NCBI RefSeq assembly: GCF_004187715.1
Contig: NZ_QZWF01000002.1
Coordinates: 496,001-560,000, forward strand
Direction of reading: 5' to 3'
DNA: 64,000 nt
Origin: Streptomyces sp. F001
GTDB lineage: Bacteria; Actinomycetota; Actinomycetes; Streptomycetales; Streptomycetaceae
Shown here: in pieces, positions 25,095 to 33,947 of the stretch
Numbering within the stretch: position 1 is the first letter of the stretch
How the letters are laid out: each line of letters opens with the position of its first letter
The notes under the pieces: model-generated
The model's input: the letters and a program-made list of their open reading frames with translations, nothing else
What the model was told of the DNA's origin: nothing
Database searches by the model: none
Made by a program: the position numbers and the translations under genes

Positions 25095-26398
25095 GGAGTC
25101 CTCACTTCGGGGATGGAATCGTGGTGGCGCTCGCGCAGGGCGGACCGCAGGTGCAGCCACCACACGGCCGAGCCACAGACGGTCGCGGCGGCGACGCCCC
25201 AGGCCGAGCCGATCGTGCCGGCCACGGCCGCCCCGCCGAGCCCGCCGCCGACATAGCAGGCGGAGGCGAACAGCTGGGAGCGCAGGCTGCGCCGGGCCGC
25301 GCCGAGCGCGCGCAGCCCGGCCGCCGCGCCGGTGCCGAGGCCGGCGCCCGCGACGCCGAGCGTGGCCGGCACGATGAGATCAGAGGCGCCGTGCCAGACG
25401 TCGCCGAGCACGAACTCGCCCAGCTGGTCCGGCATCAGCAGCAGCGCCCCGCCCCAGAGCAGCGCGGCGACGGCCTGCCCGCCGCCCAGCAGGAGGCAGA
25501 ACTTGCCCAGCCGGTGCGGGGCCCGCCGCAGCACCCGTGCCGCCTCCGCGACGGTGACCAGCGAAAGACCCATCAGCACGGCGAGGAACGGGCCGAGCAG
25601 CAGCTCGGCGCCCCGGACCATACCCACCGCGCTGACCCCGACGATCGCGCCGAGCCCGTACGCCCGCAGCTGGCTCGCGCCGCTGACGCCGGTGTTCTCG
25701 ACCAGGTACCGGTAGCCGAGGTCGCGGTGCTCGCGGAGCCACGCGCGCGCTCCGGTCAACTGGGGCCGGATCCCGGACTGGAAGCAGCCGTACACCGCGG
25801 CCACCGCGGCGGACGCGCCCCAGGCGAGTACGAAAGCGGCCACGCTGCCCACGCGCGCCGCCACCACCATGGCCGGGACGAGCGCGACGCCCCACACGAG
25901 GTCGTTGACGAACGCCTTCCGCCCGGTGCCGGCGGCGAAGAACGAGTACCTCCAGGCGTCCTGCAGCAGCAGCCCCGGCAGCATGACGCCGAGGCAGGCG
26001 AACGCGGGCCCCACGCGGCCGCCGAAAGCCGGCCCGACCACCAGACACGCCGCGCCGATGGCGGCACCGACGCCGAGCGCGGTACCCGACGACCGGGCCA
26101 CCGCCCTGCGCCAGGAGGCGTCCGACACGCCGCTGAAGCGCACCACGAGCGGGTCCGTGGCCAGCCCGCGGGAGACGCTGAGCACCACGCCGTAGGTCAC
26201 CCAGGCCAGGCTGAACACGCCGAACGCGGTCAGCCCGAGCGAGCGTGCCACGTAGATCCCCACCGCGAAGTTGGTCATGCTGGAGGCCGCCTGGTCGGCC
26301 AGTCCCCAGGACAGCCGGCCGACGATGGCCCGCCGGGCGGATCCGGCCGGCGGCGCCGTTGTCTTCGGATGCTCCCCCTCGGCGGTCATCGGCGTCAT
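25091..26398 (-). CDS. Wzx-like polysaccharide flippase (MOP superfamily)
   Basis: 435 residues; the ATG at 26398 overlaps the upstream TGA as ATGA. About twelve hydrophobic helices, opening with the LSWGLADQAASSMTNFAVGI segment and IYVARSLGLTAFGVFSLAW, typical of oligosaccharide flippases. It should move the lipid-linked repeat unit across the membrane for the Wzy-like polymerase encoded at 32.6-33.9 kb. There is no ABC exporter in the operon, so a Wzx/Wzy route fits. Confidence 0.85.
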   Translation of the reverse strand: MTPMTAEGEHPKTTAPPAGSARRAIVGRLSWGLADQAASSMTNFAVGIYVARSLGLTAFGVFSLAWVTYGVVLSVSRGLATDPLVVRFSGVSDASWRRAVARSSGTALGVGAAIGAACLVVGPAFGGRVGPAFACLGVMLPGLLLQDAWRYSFFAAGTGRKAFVNDLVWGVALVPAMVVAARVGSVAAFVLAWGASAAVAAVYGCFQSGIRPQLTGARAWLREHRDLGYRYLVENTGVSGASQLRAYGLGAIVGVSAVGMVRGAELLLGPFLAVLMGLSLVTVAEAARVLRRAPHRLGKFCLLLGGGQAVAALLWGGALLLMPDQLGEFVLGDVWHGASDLIVPATLGVAGAGLGTGAAAGLRALGAARRSLRSQLFASACYVGGGLGGAAVAGTIGSAWGVAAATVCGSAVWWLHLRSALRERHHDSIPEVRTP

Positions 26399-27669
26399 GC
26401 CTTGATCAGCCCGGCGCCGTGCAGGGCGCCGGCCGCGGCGGCGACGGTGTCGAACGGCAGCCCGGACCGCTCGGCGACGTCCAGCAGACTGTGCTCGCCG
26501 TCGGAGAGGTTGAGCACCCAGAGCATGGCCATCTGGGCCTGTTTGGTGTCGCTGCGGCCGCCGAGCGCGTCGTACAGCCCGCGCCGGCCCAGTTGTGGTT
26601 CTCCGTAGGGGCTGAGGTTGACGTACGTGCGGTTGCGGTCGAGGACGGCGAACGCCTCGCGGCAGACTGCAAGGGTGTCCGCCATCGCCTCCGGGGAGAC
26701 GAAGTCCAGGTTGTCCGCCGAGGTGTGGTACTCGGGGTAGCCGGCGTACGGGGTCCGGCTGAGCGAGCCCACGCCCAGGTTGAACCCGGGCGAGCAGAAC
26801 TGCCGCTCGTCGTAGCCGTACGGAGTGAACTCGACGACGTGGTGAGGGCGTTCGGAGGCGGCCAGCACATGCCGCAGCACCCGGTCGATCTCCGCGTCGC
26901 CGCGCCTGCTCCGCTTGTACGTCAGTGAGCCCGAGTCGCCGGCGCAGGCCAGCACCAGGCCGTGCTTGACCCGCTCCACCCGCTCCGCGTTGTGGGCCAG
27001 CCAGGTGATCGCCCCGATGGTGCCGGGCGCGAACAGAAACCGGTAGGTGTAGTACGGCGTCTGCTCCGCCAGCGCTCGGGCCAGGAACGTCGCCACCGCG
27101 ATGCCGGCCAGGTTGTCGTTGGCCAGCGACGGGTGGCAGACGTGGCAGGAGACGATCACCTCGTCGGGGACCTGCCCGGGGACCACGTACTCGGCGTACG
27201 TGAGGTGGCCGTCCGCGAGGGTGGAGTCGATGCGCACCTCGTAGTCGCCGTCCGGCAGCGCGTCCAGGGTCTCCTGGGCCAGGCAGAACCCCCAGTCCGG
27301 CTTGTAGTAGCTGGTGCGGTACGGCACCCAGGACGGGTGGTCCGGCAGGGTGTGCAGGTGCGCGCGCAGCTCGGACAGGGGCATGGTCTGCGACACCGGC
27401 ACGCTGTAGCCGAGCACGTGCAGGCTGGACGCGGCGAAGTCGACGACCCGGTTGCCGGCGCTGTCGGCGATGTACGCGTCCCTGATGTTCCACTCCTGCG
27501 GCACCGTCCAGTCGAGCACCTGCGTCCCGGTCGGCACCTCGTACGTCTGCAGCGGGATGTACTCGCCGACGATGTCCAAAGTGGCGCGCACACCGTCGCC
27601 GGTGATGCTCCGGCACAGCGGGTACAGCCGCTCCACCAGGGCGTACATCTCTTCGCCGTGCACGGTCAC
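26395..27669 (-). CDS. DUF4910 aminopeptidase-like protein
   Basis: 424 residues from a GTG at 27669 overlapping the preceding stop (GTGA). The motif SCHVCHPSLANDNLAGIAV has the metal-ligand pattern of M28-like zinc peptidases, and GTIGAITWLAHNAE and YDERQFCSPGFNLGVGSLSR are characteristic of the DUF4910/aminopeptidase-like family. These genes recur in O-antigen and capsule loci beside PIG-L deacetylases, cytidylyltransferase-like and SAM methyltransferase genes, as here; their reaction is not established. A C-terminal winged-helix-like domain (~345-424) follows. It may hydrolyse an amide on a sugar precursor rather than a peptide (inference). Confidence 0.85.
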   Translation of the reverse strand: MTVHGEEMYALVERLYPLCRSITGDGVRATLDIVGEYIPLQTYEVPTGTQVLDWTVPQEWNIRDAYIADSAGNRVVDFAASSLHVLGYSVPVSQTMPLSELRAHLHTLPDHPSWVPYRTSYYKPDWGFCLAQETLDALPDGDYEVRIDSTLADGHLTYAEYVVPGQVPDEVIVSCHVCHPSLANDNLAGIAVATFLARALAEQTPYYTYRFLFAPGTIGAITWLAHNAERVERVKHGLVLACAGDSGSLTYKRSRRGDAEIDRVLRHVLAASERPHHVVEFTPYGYDERQFCSPGFNLGVGSLSRTPYAGYPEYHTSADNLDFVSPEAMADTLAVCREAFAVLDRNRTYVNLSPYGEPQLGRRGLYDALGGRSDTKQAQMAMLWVLNLSDGEHSLLDVAERSGLPFDTVAAAAGALHGAGLIKA

Positions 27670-28691
27670 CGGCGCCACCGCAGGGTGTCGTCGACGGTGC
27701 CGGCGTCGGACGCCGCGCGCAGCACGGCAAGCCGGGTGAAGCGTCGCTCGAAGTCCTCCCGGGTCAGCCCGTGCTTGCGGTAGGCGTCGGCGAGTTCGAG
27801 CGCGCCCTGCTTCACCGTCCACTCGCAGTCGAAGCCGGGCACCGCGGCACGGAATCGGGAGAAGTCCACCCGGTAGGAGCGCGGATCGGCGCCCGTCTCC
27901 CCGGTGATCACCACCTTCGCGCCGGACACCGCCTCGGCGACCTGCCCGGCGATCTCGGCGACCGTGACGTTGTTGATCTCGCTGCCGATGTTGAACGCCC
28001 GGTCGTGCACCGCTTCCCGCGGCGCGGTCAGCGCGGCCGCGAAGGCCCGTGCGATGTCGGCGGCGTGCACCAGGGGGCGCCAGGGGGTGCCGTCGGAGAG
28101 CACCAGCACCTCGCCGGACAGCAGCGCGTGGCCCACCAGGTTGTTCAGCACGATGTCGGCGCGCAGCCGGGGCGAGTAGCCGAAGGCGGTGGCGTTGCGC
28201 ATGAACACCGGGCTGAAGTCGCCGTCGGACAGCGCGTGCAGGTCGTCCTCCACCCGCACCTTGGACTCCGCGTACGGCGTCACCGGGCGCAGTGGGGCGT
28301 CCTCGGCCACCAGGTCGTCGCCGCCGGCGGCGCCGTAGACCGAGCAGGTCGACGCGTACAGGAAGCGCCGCACTCCGGCGTCGCGGGCCAGCCGGGCCAG
28401 CCGCACGGACGCGTGGTGGTTGATGTCGTAGGTGAGCTCCGGCGCCAGCGATCCCAGCGGGTCGTTGGACAGGGCGGCCAGGTGGATCACGGCGTCCACC
28501 CCGGCCACGTGTTCGGCCGTGACGTCGCGCAGGTCCACCCGCTGCCCTGGCGGGTCAGCGGGCGACGGGCCCAGCACGCAGTCGGCGAACAGGCCGGCGT
28601 CAAGCCCGACGACCTCGTGCCCGGCGGCGGCAAGGACCGGGGCCATCACGGTGCCCAGATAGCCCTGGTGTCCGGTCAGTAGTACGCGCAA
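27666..28691 (-). CDS. NAD-dependent epimerase/dehydratase (extended SDR)
   Basis: 341 residues. The Rossmann motif GHQGYLG (7-13), active-site STCSVYG (114-120) and Tyr140-x3-Lys144 (YAESK) mark an extended SDR acting on a nucleotide sugar. The RNATAFGYSPRLRADIVLNN segment resembles reductase/epimerase members that act late in deoxysugar pathways, for example 4-keto reduction. It overlaps the DUF4910 gene and lies 3 nt from the PIG-L gene, forming the sugar-tailoring block with the C-methyltransferase and cytidylyltransferase-like genes. Confidence 0.88.
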   Translation of the reverse strand: MRVLLTGHQGYLGTVMAPVLAAAGHEVVGLDAGLFADCVLGPSPADPPGQRVDLRDVTAEHVAGVDAVIHLAALSNDPLGSLAPELTYDINHHASVRLARLARDAGVRRFLYASTCSVYGAAGGDDLVAEDAPLRPVTPYAESKVRVEDDLHALSDGDFSPVFMRNATAFGYSPRLRADIVLNNLVGHALLSGEVLVLSDGTPWRPLVHAADIARAFAAALTAPREAVHDRAFNIGSEINNVTVAEIAGQVAEAVSGAKVVITGETGADPRSYRVDFSRFRAAVPGFDCEWTVKQGALELADAYRKHGLTREDFERRFTRLAVLRAASDAGTVDDTLRWRR

Positions 28692-28694
28692 GGT

Positions 28695-29342
28695 TCAACC
28701 CCCCAGGTTGAGCGTGAGTTTGGTGACGGCGAACGCCTCGGCGTAGCGCGCGTGGCATTCGATGCCGCGGATCCGCGCAAGGCCGAGGAAGGCCTCCCGG
28801 TCGTACCAGGGCCGGTGCCGCTGCGAGGGGTAGTGCTCCTGCAGCAGCCGCACCTTCTGTTCGGCGATCTGAGGCGACAGCGGCTGGTACGCCGCCGGAC
28901 GGCCGAGATCGCCGTCCCACTTGACGATCTCGTAGCCGAGCACGAGGTGGTCGCGGAAGGCGGTGGGTATCAGCTGCGCCAGGCCGCGGTGATCCTGGTG
29001 CGCATCATCGGTGCGCGGGGCCAGGATCAGATCCGGGTCGGTCTGCGCGCGCAGTTCCTCGACCGCGGCCTTGGCCTCGTCCCAGTGCACGGGCATCCGG
29101 CCGTCCGGCAGCTTGTGCACGGTCAGCCGCAGGTCGGCGCCCGGGCAGAAGGCGGCGAGCGCGGCCTGCTCCTCCTGCTCCCGCTCGCTGCCGCCGCCGG
29201 AGAGCACCAGCGCGTCGACACGGATACCCGGCCGCGCACGGCACAACGTCAGCAGCGTGCCGCCGGCGCCGATGGCGATGTCGTCGCAGTGCGCGCCCAC
29301 CGCGACGATCCGGTCCAGGCGCCCGGCCCCGAGCCGGATCAC
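28695..29342 (-). CDS. PIG-L family deacetylase
   Basis: 215 residues from a GTG at 29342 overlapping the upstream TGA. The zinc-binding motifs of the family are present as AHCDD (17-21; usually AHPDD) and HQDH (115-118). PIG-L/LmbE-type enzymes remove N-acetyl or other acyl groups from sugars. The position between the cytidylyltransferase-like and SDR genes suggests it acts on the amino-sugar nucleotide or polymer. The Pro-to-Cys change in the first motif is unusual but leaves both likely metal ligands. Confidence 0.88.
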   Translation of the reverse strand: MIRLGAGRLDRIVAVGAHCDDIAIGAGGTLLTLCRARPGIRVDALVLSGGGSEREQEEQAALAAFCPGADLRLTVHKLPDGRMPVHWDEAKAAVEELRAQTDPDLILAPRTDDAHQDHRGLAQLIPTAFRDHLVLGYEIVKWDGDLGRPAAYQPLSPQIAEQKVRLLQEHYPSQRHRPWYDREAFLGLARIRGIECHARYAEAFAVTKLTLNLGG

Positions 29343-30166
29343 GCCCTCGCTCCGGCGCCGTCCCTGCTGCCGGTCACGCCCGCCCCCGCGCCGTCCCTTT
29401 CCCACACGGCCCACGGGCGGTCGCCCCGGGCGTAGGCGGCGTCGAGCGCGGCCCGCTCCTTCACGGTGTCGGTCGGCTTCCAGAAACCGCGGTGCTGGTA
29501 CGCCACCAACCGGCCGTGCTTGGCCAGTTGGGCACATCCGTCAGCGACCAGGTCCCCACCTTCAGGTATGTGGTCGAAGACCTCCTGGCGGAGCACGAAG
29601 TAGCCGCCGTTCTCCCACAGCGGCAGTTCGCTCACCGCGGTGATGCCTCCCACCAGGCCGTCCTCGCCCAACTCCACGCAGTGGAACGACGACTGCGGCG
29701 GCACCACCATCATCGACGCACCCGCGTCGCGCCGGGCGAACCGGTCGATCATCTCCGGCAGCGGGGCGTCGGTGAGCACGTCGGCGTAGTTGGCGAGGAA
29801 CATCTCGTCGCCGTCCAGGTGGTGCCGCACCCGGCGCAACCGCTCCCCGATCGGTGACTCGATGCCGGTCTGCGCGAACGTGATCGTCCAGTCGGCGATG
29901 TCGGTGGACAGCAGCTCGGTCTGCCCGCCCCGCAGCACGAAGTCGTTGGACGTCGTCTCCTCGTAGTTGAGGAAGAAGTCCTTGATGTGGTGGGCTCCGT
30001 ACCCGAGACACAGGATGAACTCCGTGTGCCCGAAGTGCGCGTAGTAGCGCATGACGTGCCAGATCAGCGGCCGCGGGCCGACCATCGCCATCGGTTTGGG
30101 CACGTCGTCGGCGGCTCCGCTGCGCATCCGCATCCCGTAACCGCCGCAGAACAGAACGACCTTCAT
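29339..30166 (-). CDS. Sugar-1-phosphate nucleotidyltransferase, RfbF (cytidylyltransferase)-like
   Basis: 275 residues; ATG at 30166 overlaps the methyltransferase stop; the longer frame upstream was rejected. The N-terminal GGYGMRM loop and PKPMAMVGPRPLIWHVM match glucose-1-phosphate cytidylyltransferases more than RmlA, as do GYGAHHIKDFFLNY and WTITFAQTG. It should make CDP- (or another NDP-) sugar from sugar-1-phosphate and NTP, the entry step for deoxy or branched sugars. No CDP-glucose 4,6-dehydratase of classical type is in the operon; the SDR at 27.7 kb or a gene elsewhere would be needed. Confidence 0.85.
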   Translation of the reverse strand: MKVVLFCGGYGMRMRSGAADDVPKPMAMVGPRPLIWHVMRYYAHFGHTEFILCLGYGAHHIKDFFLNYEETTSNDFVLRGGQTELLSTDIADWTITFAQTGIESPIGERLRRVRHHLDGDEMFLANYADVLTDAPLPEMIDRFARRDAGASMMVVPPQSSFHCVELGEDGLVGGITAVSELPLWENGGYFVLRQEVFDHIPEGGDLVADGCAQLAKHGRLVAYQHRGFWKPTDTVKERAALDAAYARGDRPWAVWERDGAGAGVTGSRDGAGARA

Positions 30167-31398
30167 GACTTGACCTCGACAATGCTCAGTTCCGGGATGG
30201 GAAAGACAAGCCGACCGCCCCAGTCGTGCACGAAGGACAGCTGCTCGACCAGCTCGGCCCGCAGATTCCACGGGAGGACGAGGACGTAGTCCGGTTTGTC
30301 GGTAGCTATCTGCTCGGGCGGCAGAATCGGGATGCGGGTGCCGGGAGTGAACCTGCCGTGCTTGTAGGGGTTACGGTCCACCGTGTAGGGGAGCAGGTCC
30401 GGCCGGATGCCGCAGTGGTTGAGGAGGGTGTTGCCCTTGCCCGGGGCGCCGTAGCCGACGACCGTCTCGCCGCGCTCGGCCGCCTCGACGAGGAACTGCA
30501 GCAGGTCACGGCGCACCTTGGCCACCCGGGCGGAGAACTCGGTGTACCCGGACAGCTCCTGCAGCCCGGCGGCCTTCTCCCGGGCCAGCACATCGGCCAC
30601 CCGCCGGGTCGGCTCGCCTGCCACCTCGACCGGCCGGGCCCACAGCCGGATGGAGCCACCGTGCGTGGGCAGCAGCTCGACGTCCACGAGCGCGAGCCCG
30701 CCGCTCGCCAGCGCCCGGGTCGCGGACGCGACCGTGTAGTACTGGAAATGCTCGTGGTAGATCGTGTCGTACTGGTTCTCCTCGATCAGGGTCAGCAGGT
30801 GCTGCACCTCGATGGAGACCCAGCCGTCGTCGGCGACCAGGGCGCGCAGCCCCTGGGTGAACCCGACCACGTCGGGGATGTGCGCGTACACGTTGTTGGC
30901 CACGACCAGGTTTGCCGGTCCGTGCTCTTCGCGGACGGCGGCGCCGGTGGCCGGGTCCAGGAACTCCGTGAGCGTGGGCACACCCGCGTCCCGCGCCGCG
31001 GCGCCGACGTTCACCGACGGCTCGATGCCGAGGCAGCGGATCCCGCGGTCCACCACGTGCCTCAGCAGGTACCCGTCGTTGCTCGCGACCTCGACCACGA
31101 AGGCGTCGGGGCCGAGACCCAGCCGCTGTACGGCATCGGCGACGAACGTGCGCGCGTGCTCCACCCAGGAGGTCGAGTAGGAGGAGAAGTACGCGTACTC
31201 GCTGAACGTCTCCTCCGGCGTGATCAGCGGAGGAATCTGCGCGAGCCAGCAGTCGGTGCAGACCCGCAGGTGCAGCGGGTACGTCGGCTCCGGCTTGTCC
31301 AGTTGGTCCGCGGCGAGAAAGCTCTCACATGGCGGCGTCGCCCCGAGATCGACGACGCTCGTCATCGCTTCCGAGCCGCAGAGTCGGCATCGTGTCAT
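30163..31398 (-). CDS. SAM-dependent sugar C-methyltransferase
   Basis: 411 residues. It has the three-part layout of NDP-hexose C-methyltransferases such as TylC3 and NovU: an N-terminal zinc site (C4, C7, C47, C50), a SAM-binding Rossmann domain (VVEVASNDGYLL, ~100-111, then LGIEPS), and a C-terminal Rossmann-like domain (VGYGAPGKGNTLLNHCGI). YHEHFQYY is the typical active-site segment. These enzymes add a methyl branch to C-3 of a 4-keto sugar nucleotide. In this operon it predicts a branched-chain sugar in the polymer. Confidence 0.9.
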   Translation of the reverse strand: MTRCRLCGSEAMTSVVDLGATPPCESFLAADQLDKPEPTYPLHLRVCTDCWLAQIPPLITPEETFSEYAYFSSYSTSWVEHARTFVADAVQRLGLGPDAFVVEVASNDGYLLRHVVDRGIRCLGIEPSVNVGAAARDAGVPTLTEFLDPATGAAVREEHGPANLVVANNVYAHIPDVVGFTQGLRALVADDGWVSIEVQHLLTLIEENQYDTIYHEHFQYYTVASATRALASGGLALVDVELLPTHGGSIRLWARPVEVAGEPTRRVADVLAREKAAGLQELSGYTEFSARVAKVRRDLLQFLVEAAERGETVVGYGAPGKGNTLLNHCGIRPDLLPYTVDRNPYKHGRFTPGTRIPILPPEQIATDKPDYVLVLPWNLRAELVEQLSFVHDWGGRLVFPIPELSIVEVKS

Positions 31399-32639
31399 CT
31401 ACTGTCCCCATCCCCCCTGCTCGCGCGGGTGTCCCCGCCGCGAGCCAGTACTGACCGACCCGCGATCGCGGTGCGGTACTCCTCCACCAGGCGCTCAAGG
31501 CCGACGGCCGGGCTGAAACCCTGCTCGTAACGGCGCCGGGCTGCCTGGCCCATCTCCCGGTTGCGGGCCGGCTCGGCCGCGATCCGGCGTATGCAGGACG
31601 CGAGCGAGGCGGGCTCGCCCGGCTGGTGCAGCAGCCCGGTGACCCCGTCCTCGACGAGCTCGACGAAGGCGCCGTGGCCGGCGGCGACGACCGGGACCCC
31701 CGCCGCCATCGCCTCCACGACCACCAGGCCGAACGCCTCCAGCCACGTCGAGGGAGCCACCACGGCGACCGCCCGCGCGACGGCCTCCCGGCACTGGGCC
31801 GGGTCGTACAGGCCGACGTAGCGCACGTCGTCCCGGCCCGCCGCCCAGGCGGTCACCTCGCGCTCAAGTGGCCCCGCGCCGGCGATCACGAGCGGCACGC
31901 CCACACCGCCGTCCGCTGCGAGCTCGTCCCACGCGGCCATGAGCAGCCGCACGCCCTTGGCCTCCGCGAGCCGGCCGAGATAGAGCAGATGCTCGCCGGC
32001 GCCAGTTCGACAAGTACCCGGGTCGGGCACGAAGTTGGGCTTCACCGCCAGCCGCTCGGCCGGCATGCCGGCCCGCACCAGGACGTCGCGCTGCGCCACG
32101 GAGATGCAGAAGAACCGCTCCACGCCGGACCACCACCGCCGCCGGTTGACCGACAGGCTGACCGCGAGCGGCACCGTCGCAAGGCGGGAGTTCCGGTAGC
32201 AGCCGTGCCGGACGGCGGGCAGCGGCGCCGCCGATCCGACGCACTCGGTGCACGGCCGGCCGTCCCGCTGCAGCGTGCCGGGCGGGCAGACCTGGGTGTA
32301 GTTGTGCAGCGTGGCGACGGCGGGCACGTCGGCGTCGGCGCAGGCGGCCAGCACCGCGGGCGACAGGAGCGGGAAGACGTTGTGGACGTGGACCACGTCC
32401 GGCCGCTCGGTGCGCAGCCGAGCGGCGAGCTCCGCGCGGACCGCCGGGTTCCACGGCACAAGGAGCGGCACCGCGGCCTTGCCCAGCAGGGACCGGGCGG
32501 CAATGTCGTCGCTGCGCCGCTCGAACACCTCGACCCGGTGGCCGGCCGCGCGCAGCAGCGCCACCTCCTGGTCGACGACCTTGTTCTCCCCGCTCGGCTG
32601 CGCCGAGGCGTAGCGGTTGTGCACCACGAGGACGTGCAT
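31395..32639 (-). CDS. Glycosyltransferase family 4
   Basis: 414 residues; ATG at 32639 follows the upstream TGA by 2 nt. GT-B fold: N-terminal HNRYASAQPSGENKVVDQE and DVVHVHNVFPLLSP; C-terminal VAPSTWLEAFGLVVVEAMAA, the E-x7-E donor-binding motif of GT4. Two CxxC-like features (PCTECVGS) in the N-domain are common in capsule GT4 proteins. No membrane anchor. It adds one sugar during repeat-unit assembly. The C-terminus is polar and disordered-looking. Confidence 0.92.
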   Translation of the reverse strand: MHVLVVHNRYASAQPSGENKVVDQEVALLRAAGHRVEVFERRSDDIAARSLLGKAAVPLLVPWNPAVRAELAARLRTERPDVVHVHNVFPLLSPAVLAACADADVPAVATLHNYTQVCPPGTLQRDGRPCTECVGSAAPLPAVRHGCYRNSRLATVPLAVSLSVNRRRWWSGVERFFCISVAQRDVLVRAGMPAERLAVKPNFVPDPGTCRTGAGEHLLYLGRLAEAKGVRLLMAAWDELAADGGVGVPLVIAGAGPLEREVTAWAAGRDDVRYVGLYDPAQCREAVARAVAVVAPSTWLEAFGLVVVEAMAAGVPVVAAGHGAFVELVEDGVTGLLHQPGEPASLASCIRRIAAEPARNREMGQAARRRYEQGFSPAVGLERLVEEYRTAIAGRSVLARGGDTRASRGDGDSR

Positions 32640-32641
32640 GC

Positions 32642-33946
32642 TCAGGTCACCTCCGATCTCCGGGCCCATCGCGGGATGCGTCGTCGAGGGTCTTCGGGCG
32701 TCGAGAGGGCAGTGGCCGCGGCAGGTGCCGCCAGCAGCGAGGCGGCCACGGCCAGATGCAGCAGATACGGCGAGGCGTCGCCCAGCCCGGCCTCGGTGTA
32801 CGACGCGATCGCGCAGTAGCTGATCAGGAAGATCGCGCAGGCCCTCGACAGCGACGGTGGCCGCAGCAACGCGACGCCGCCCAGCACGATGATGATCGCC
32901 GCCACCAAGGCGACGCCGATCAGACCCTGTTCGTGGTAAACAGCCAGCCAACTGTTGTCGATCGGCAGCCCGCCGAACGACTTGTCGCCCAGGCCCATGC
33001 CGAACACCTTCTCCGCGGTCGTCCGGGGCGCTGCCAGCAGGGCGTCCCAGACCTTGGCCCGACCGGTGAGGCTGGTGAAGTACTCCTTGCTCTGTCCGCG
33101 CAGGAACCACGCCTGGAGAGCGGAGCCGAACCCCACCGCGGCCACCGCGGCGCACAGCACCGCCCAGGTGAAGAACCGGCGGGCGGCGGCGCTGGTCAGG
33201 ATGAGCGAGCCGATCGCCAACGTCAGCCCGATGAACAGGCCGAGCGTGGCCGTCCGGGTATGGGTCAGCGCGAGCAGGACGAGTGACGGCACGATGACCA
33301 CCGCCGCGCCGGCCCTGTCGGTCCGGCGGCCCAGTACGAGCAGCACGGTGAGCCCGATGATCACCGCGGCGTACTGTCCGATCTGCGGCGGGGTGAGCGG
33401 CCACAACGCGCCGACAAGGCGTCCGCCGTAGAGCTCGGGCATGGCCGCGCCCGGTGAGATGACCAGGCCGGCGGCCACCGATCCGAGCACCGCGAAGTAC
33501 ATCCGGATGTGGTGCCGGACGAACGTCAGGCCGCCGTTCCACCAGCGGCTGAGCAGCCACAGCGTGCCGACGAAGAGAGCCAGCCGGGCGCAGCGGAACA
33601 GCGCGCCGAACCCGGACTCCAGGTTCACGCTGGAGATCACGCTCGGCACCAGCAGCAGGGTCAGCAGGAACACGAAGGCGCTGGCTCGGATGCGCAGCCG
33701 GAGATTGACGGCGAGCGCCAGCGCGAACGCGGCGGCCAGCGCCCCCATGGTGACCATCTGGATGAGGGAACGGGGCAGCGGGATGATGGTCTTCGCCCCG
33801 GCGGAGCCGAGCGTGTTGAGGACCAGCAACCCCCAGACGATCCCGACGATCTTCGGTGTGCCGGCAGGGCGCGGTTCGGCATCGGGCCGCGTGCCCGCCG
33901 TGTCCGGTCCGCCCGGCCGCCCACCGCGCCGCAGGTCTCCGCCCAT
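32642..33946 (-). CDS. Wzy-like O-antigen polymerase/ligase family membrane protein
   Basis: 434 residues; ATG at 33946 is 1 nt past the upstream TGA. About ten to twelve membrane segments with a larger outside loop containing LTGRAKVWDALLAAPRTTAE and GLGDKSFGGLPIDNSWLAVY, the R-x-WD...DNSWL pattern typical of the O-antigen ligase/polymerase family. It should polymerise flipped repeat units at the outer face. It is preceded by the secreted beta-helix protein and followed by a GT4 gene, in a Wzx/Wzy-type operon. Confidence 0.88.
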   Translation of the reverse strand: MGGDLRRGGRPGGPDTAGTRPDAEPRPAGTPKIVGIVWGLLVLNTLGSAGAKTIIPLPRSLIQMVTMGALAAAFALALAVNLRLRIRASAFVFLLTLLLVPSVISSVNLESGFGALFRCARLALFVGTLWLLSRWWNGGLTFVRHHIRMYFAVLGSVAAGLVISPGAAMPELYGGRLVGALWPLTPPQIGQYAAVIIGLTVLLVLGRRTDRAGAAVVIVPSLVLLALTHTRTATLGLFIGLTLAIGSLILTSAAARRFFTWAVLCAAVAAVGFGSALQAWFLRGQSKEYFTSLTGRAKVWDALLAAPRTTAEKVFGMGLGDKSFGGLPIDNSWLAVYHEQGLIGVALVAAIIIVLGGVALLRPPSLSRACAIFLISYCAIASYTEAGLGDASPYLLHLAVAASLLAAPAAATALSTPEDPRRRIPRWARRSEVT

Positions 33947-33947
33947 G

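Noticed and set aside
30163..31398. Reading the C-methyltransferase as part of an antibiotic cluster
   Set aside because: Similar enzymes occur in macrolide and aminocoumarin pathways, but no polyketide, peptide or aminocoumarin genes are present; the polysaccharide context explains it.
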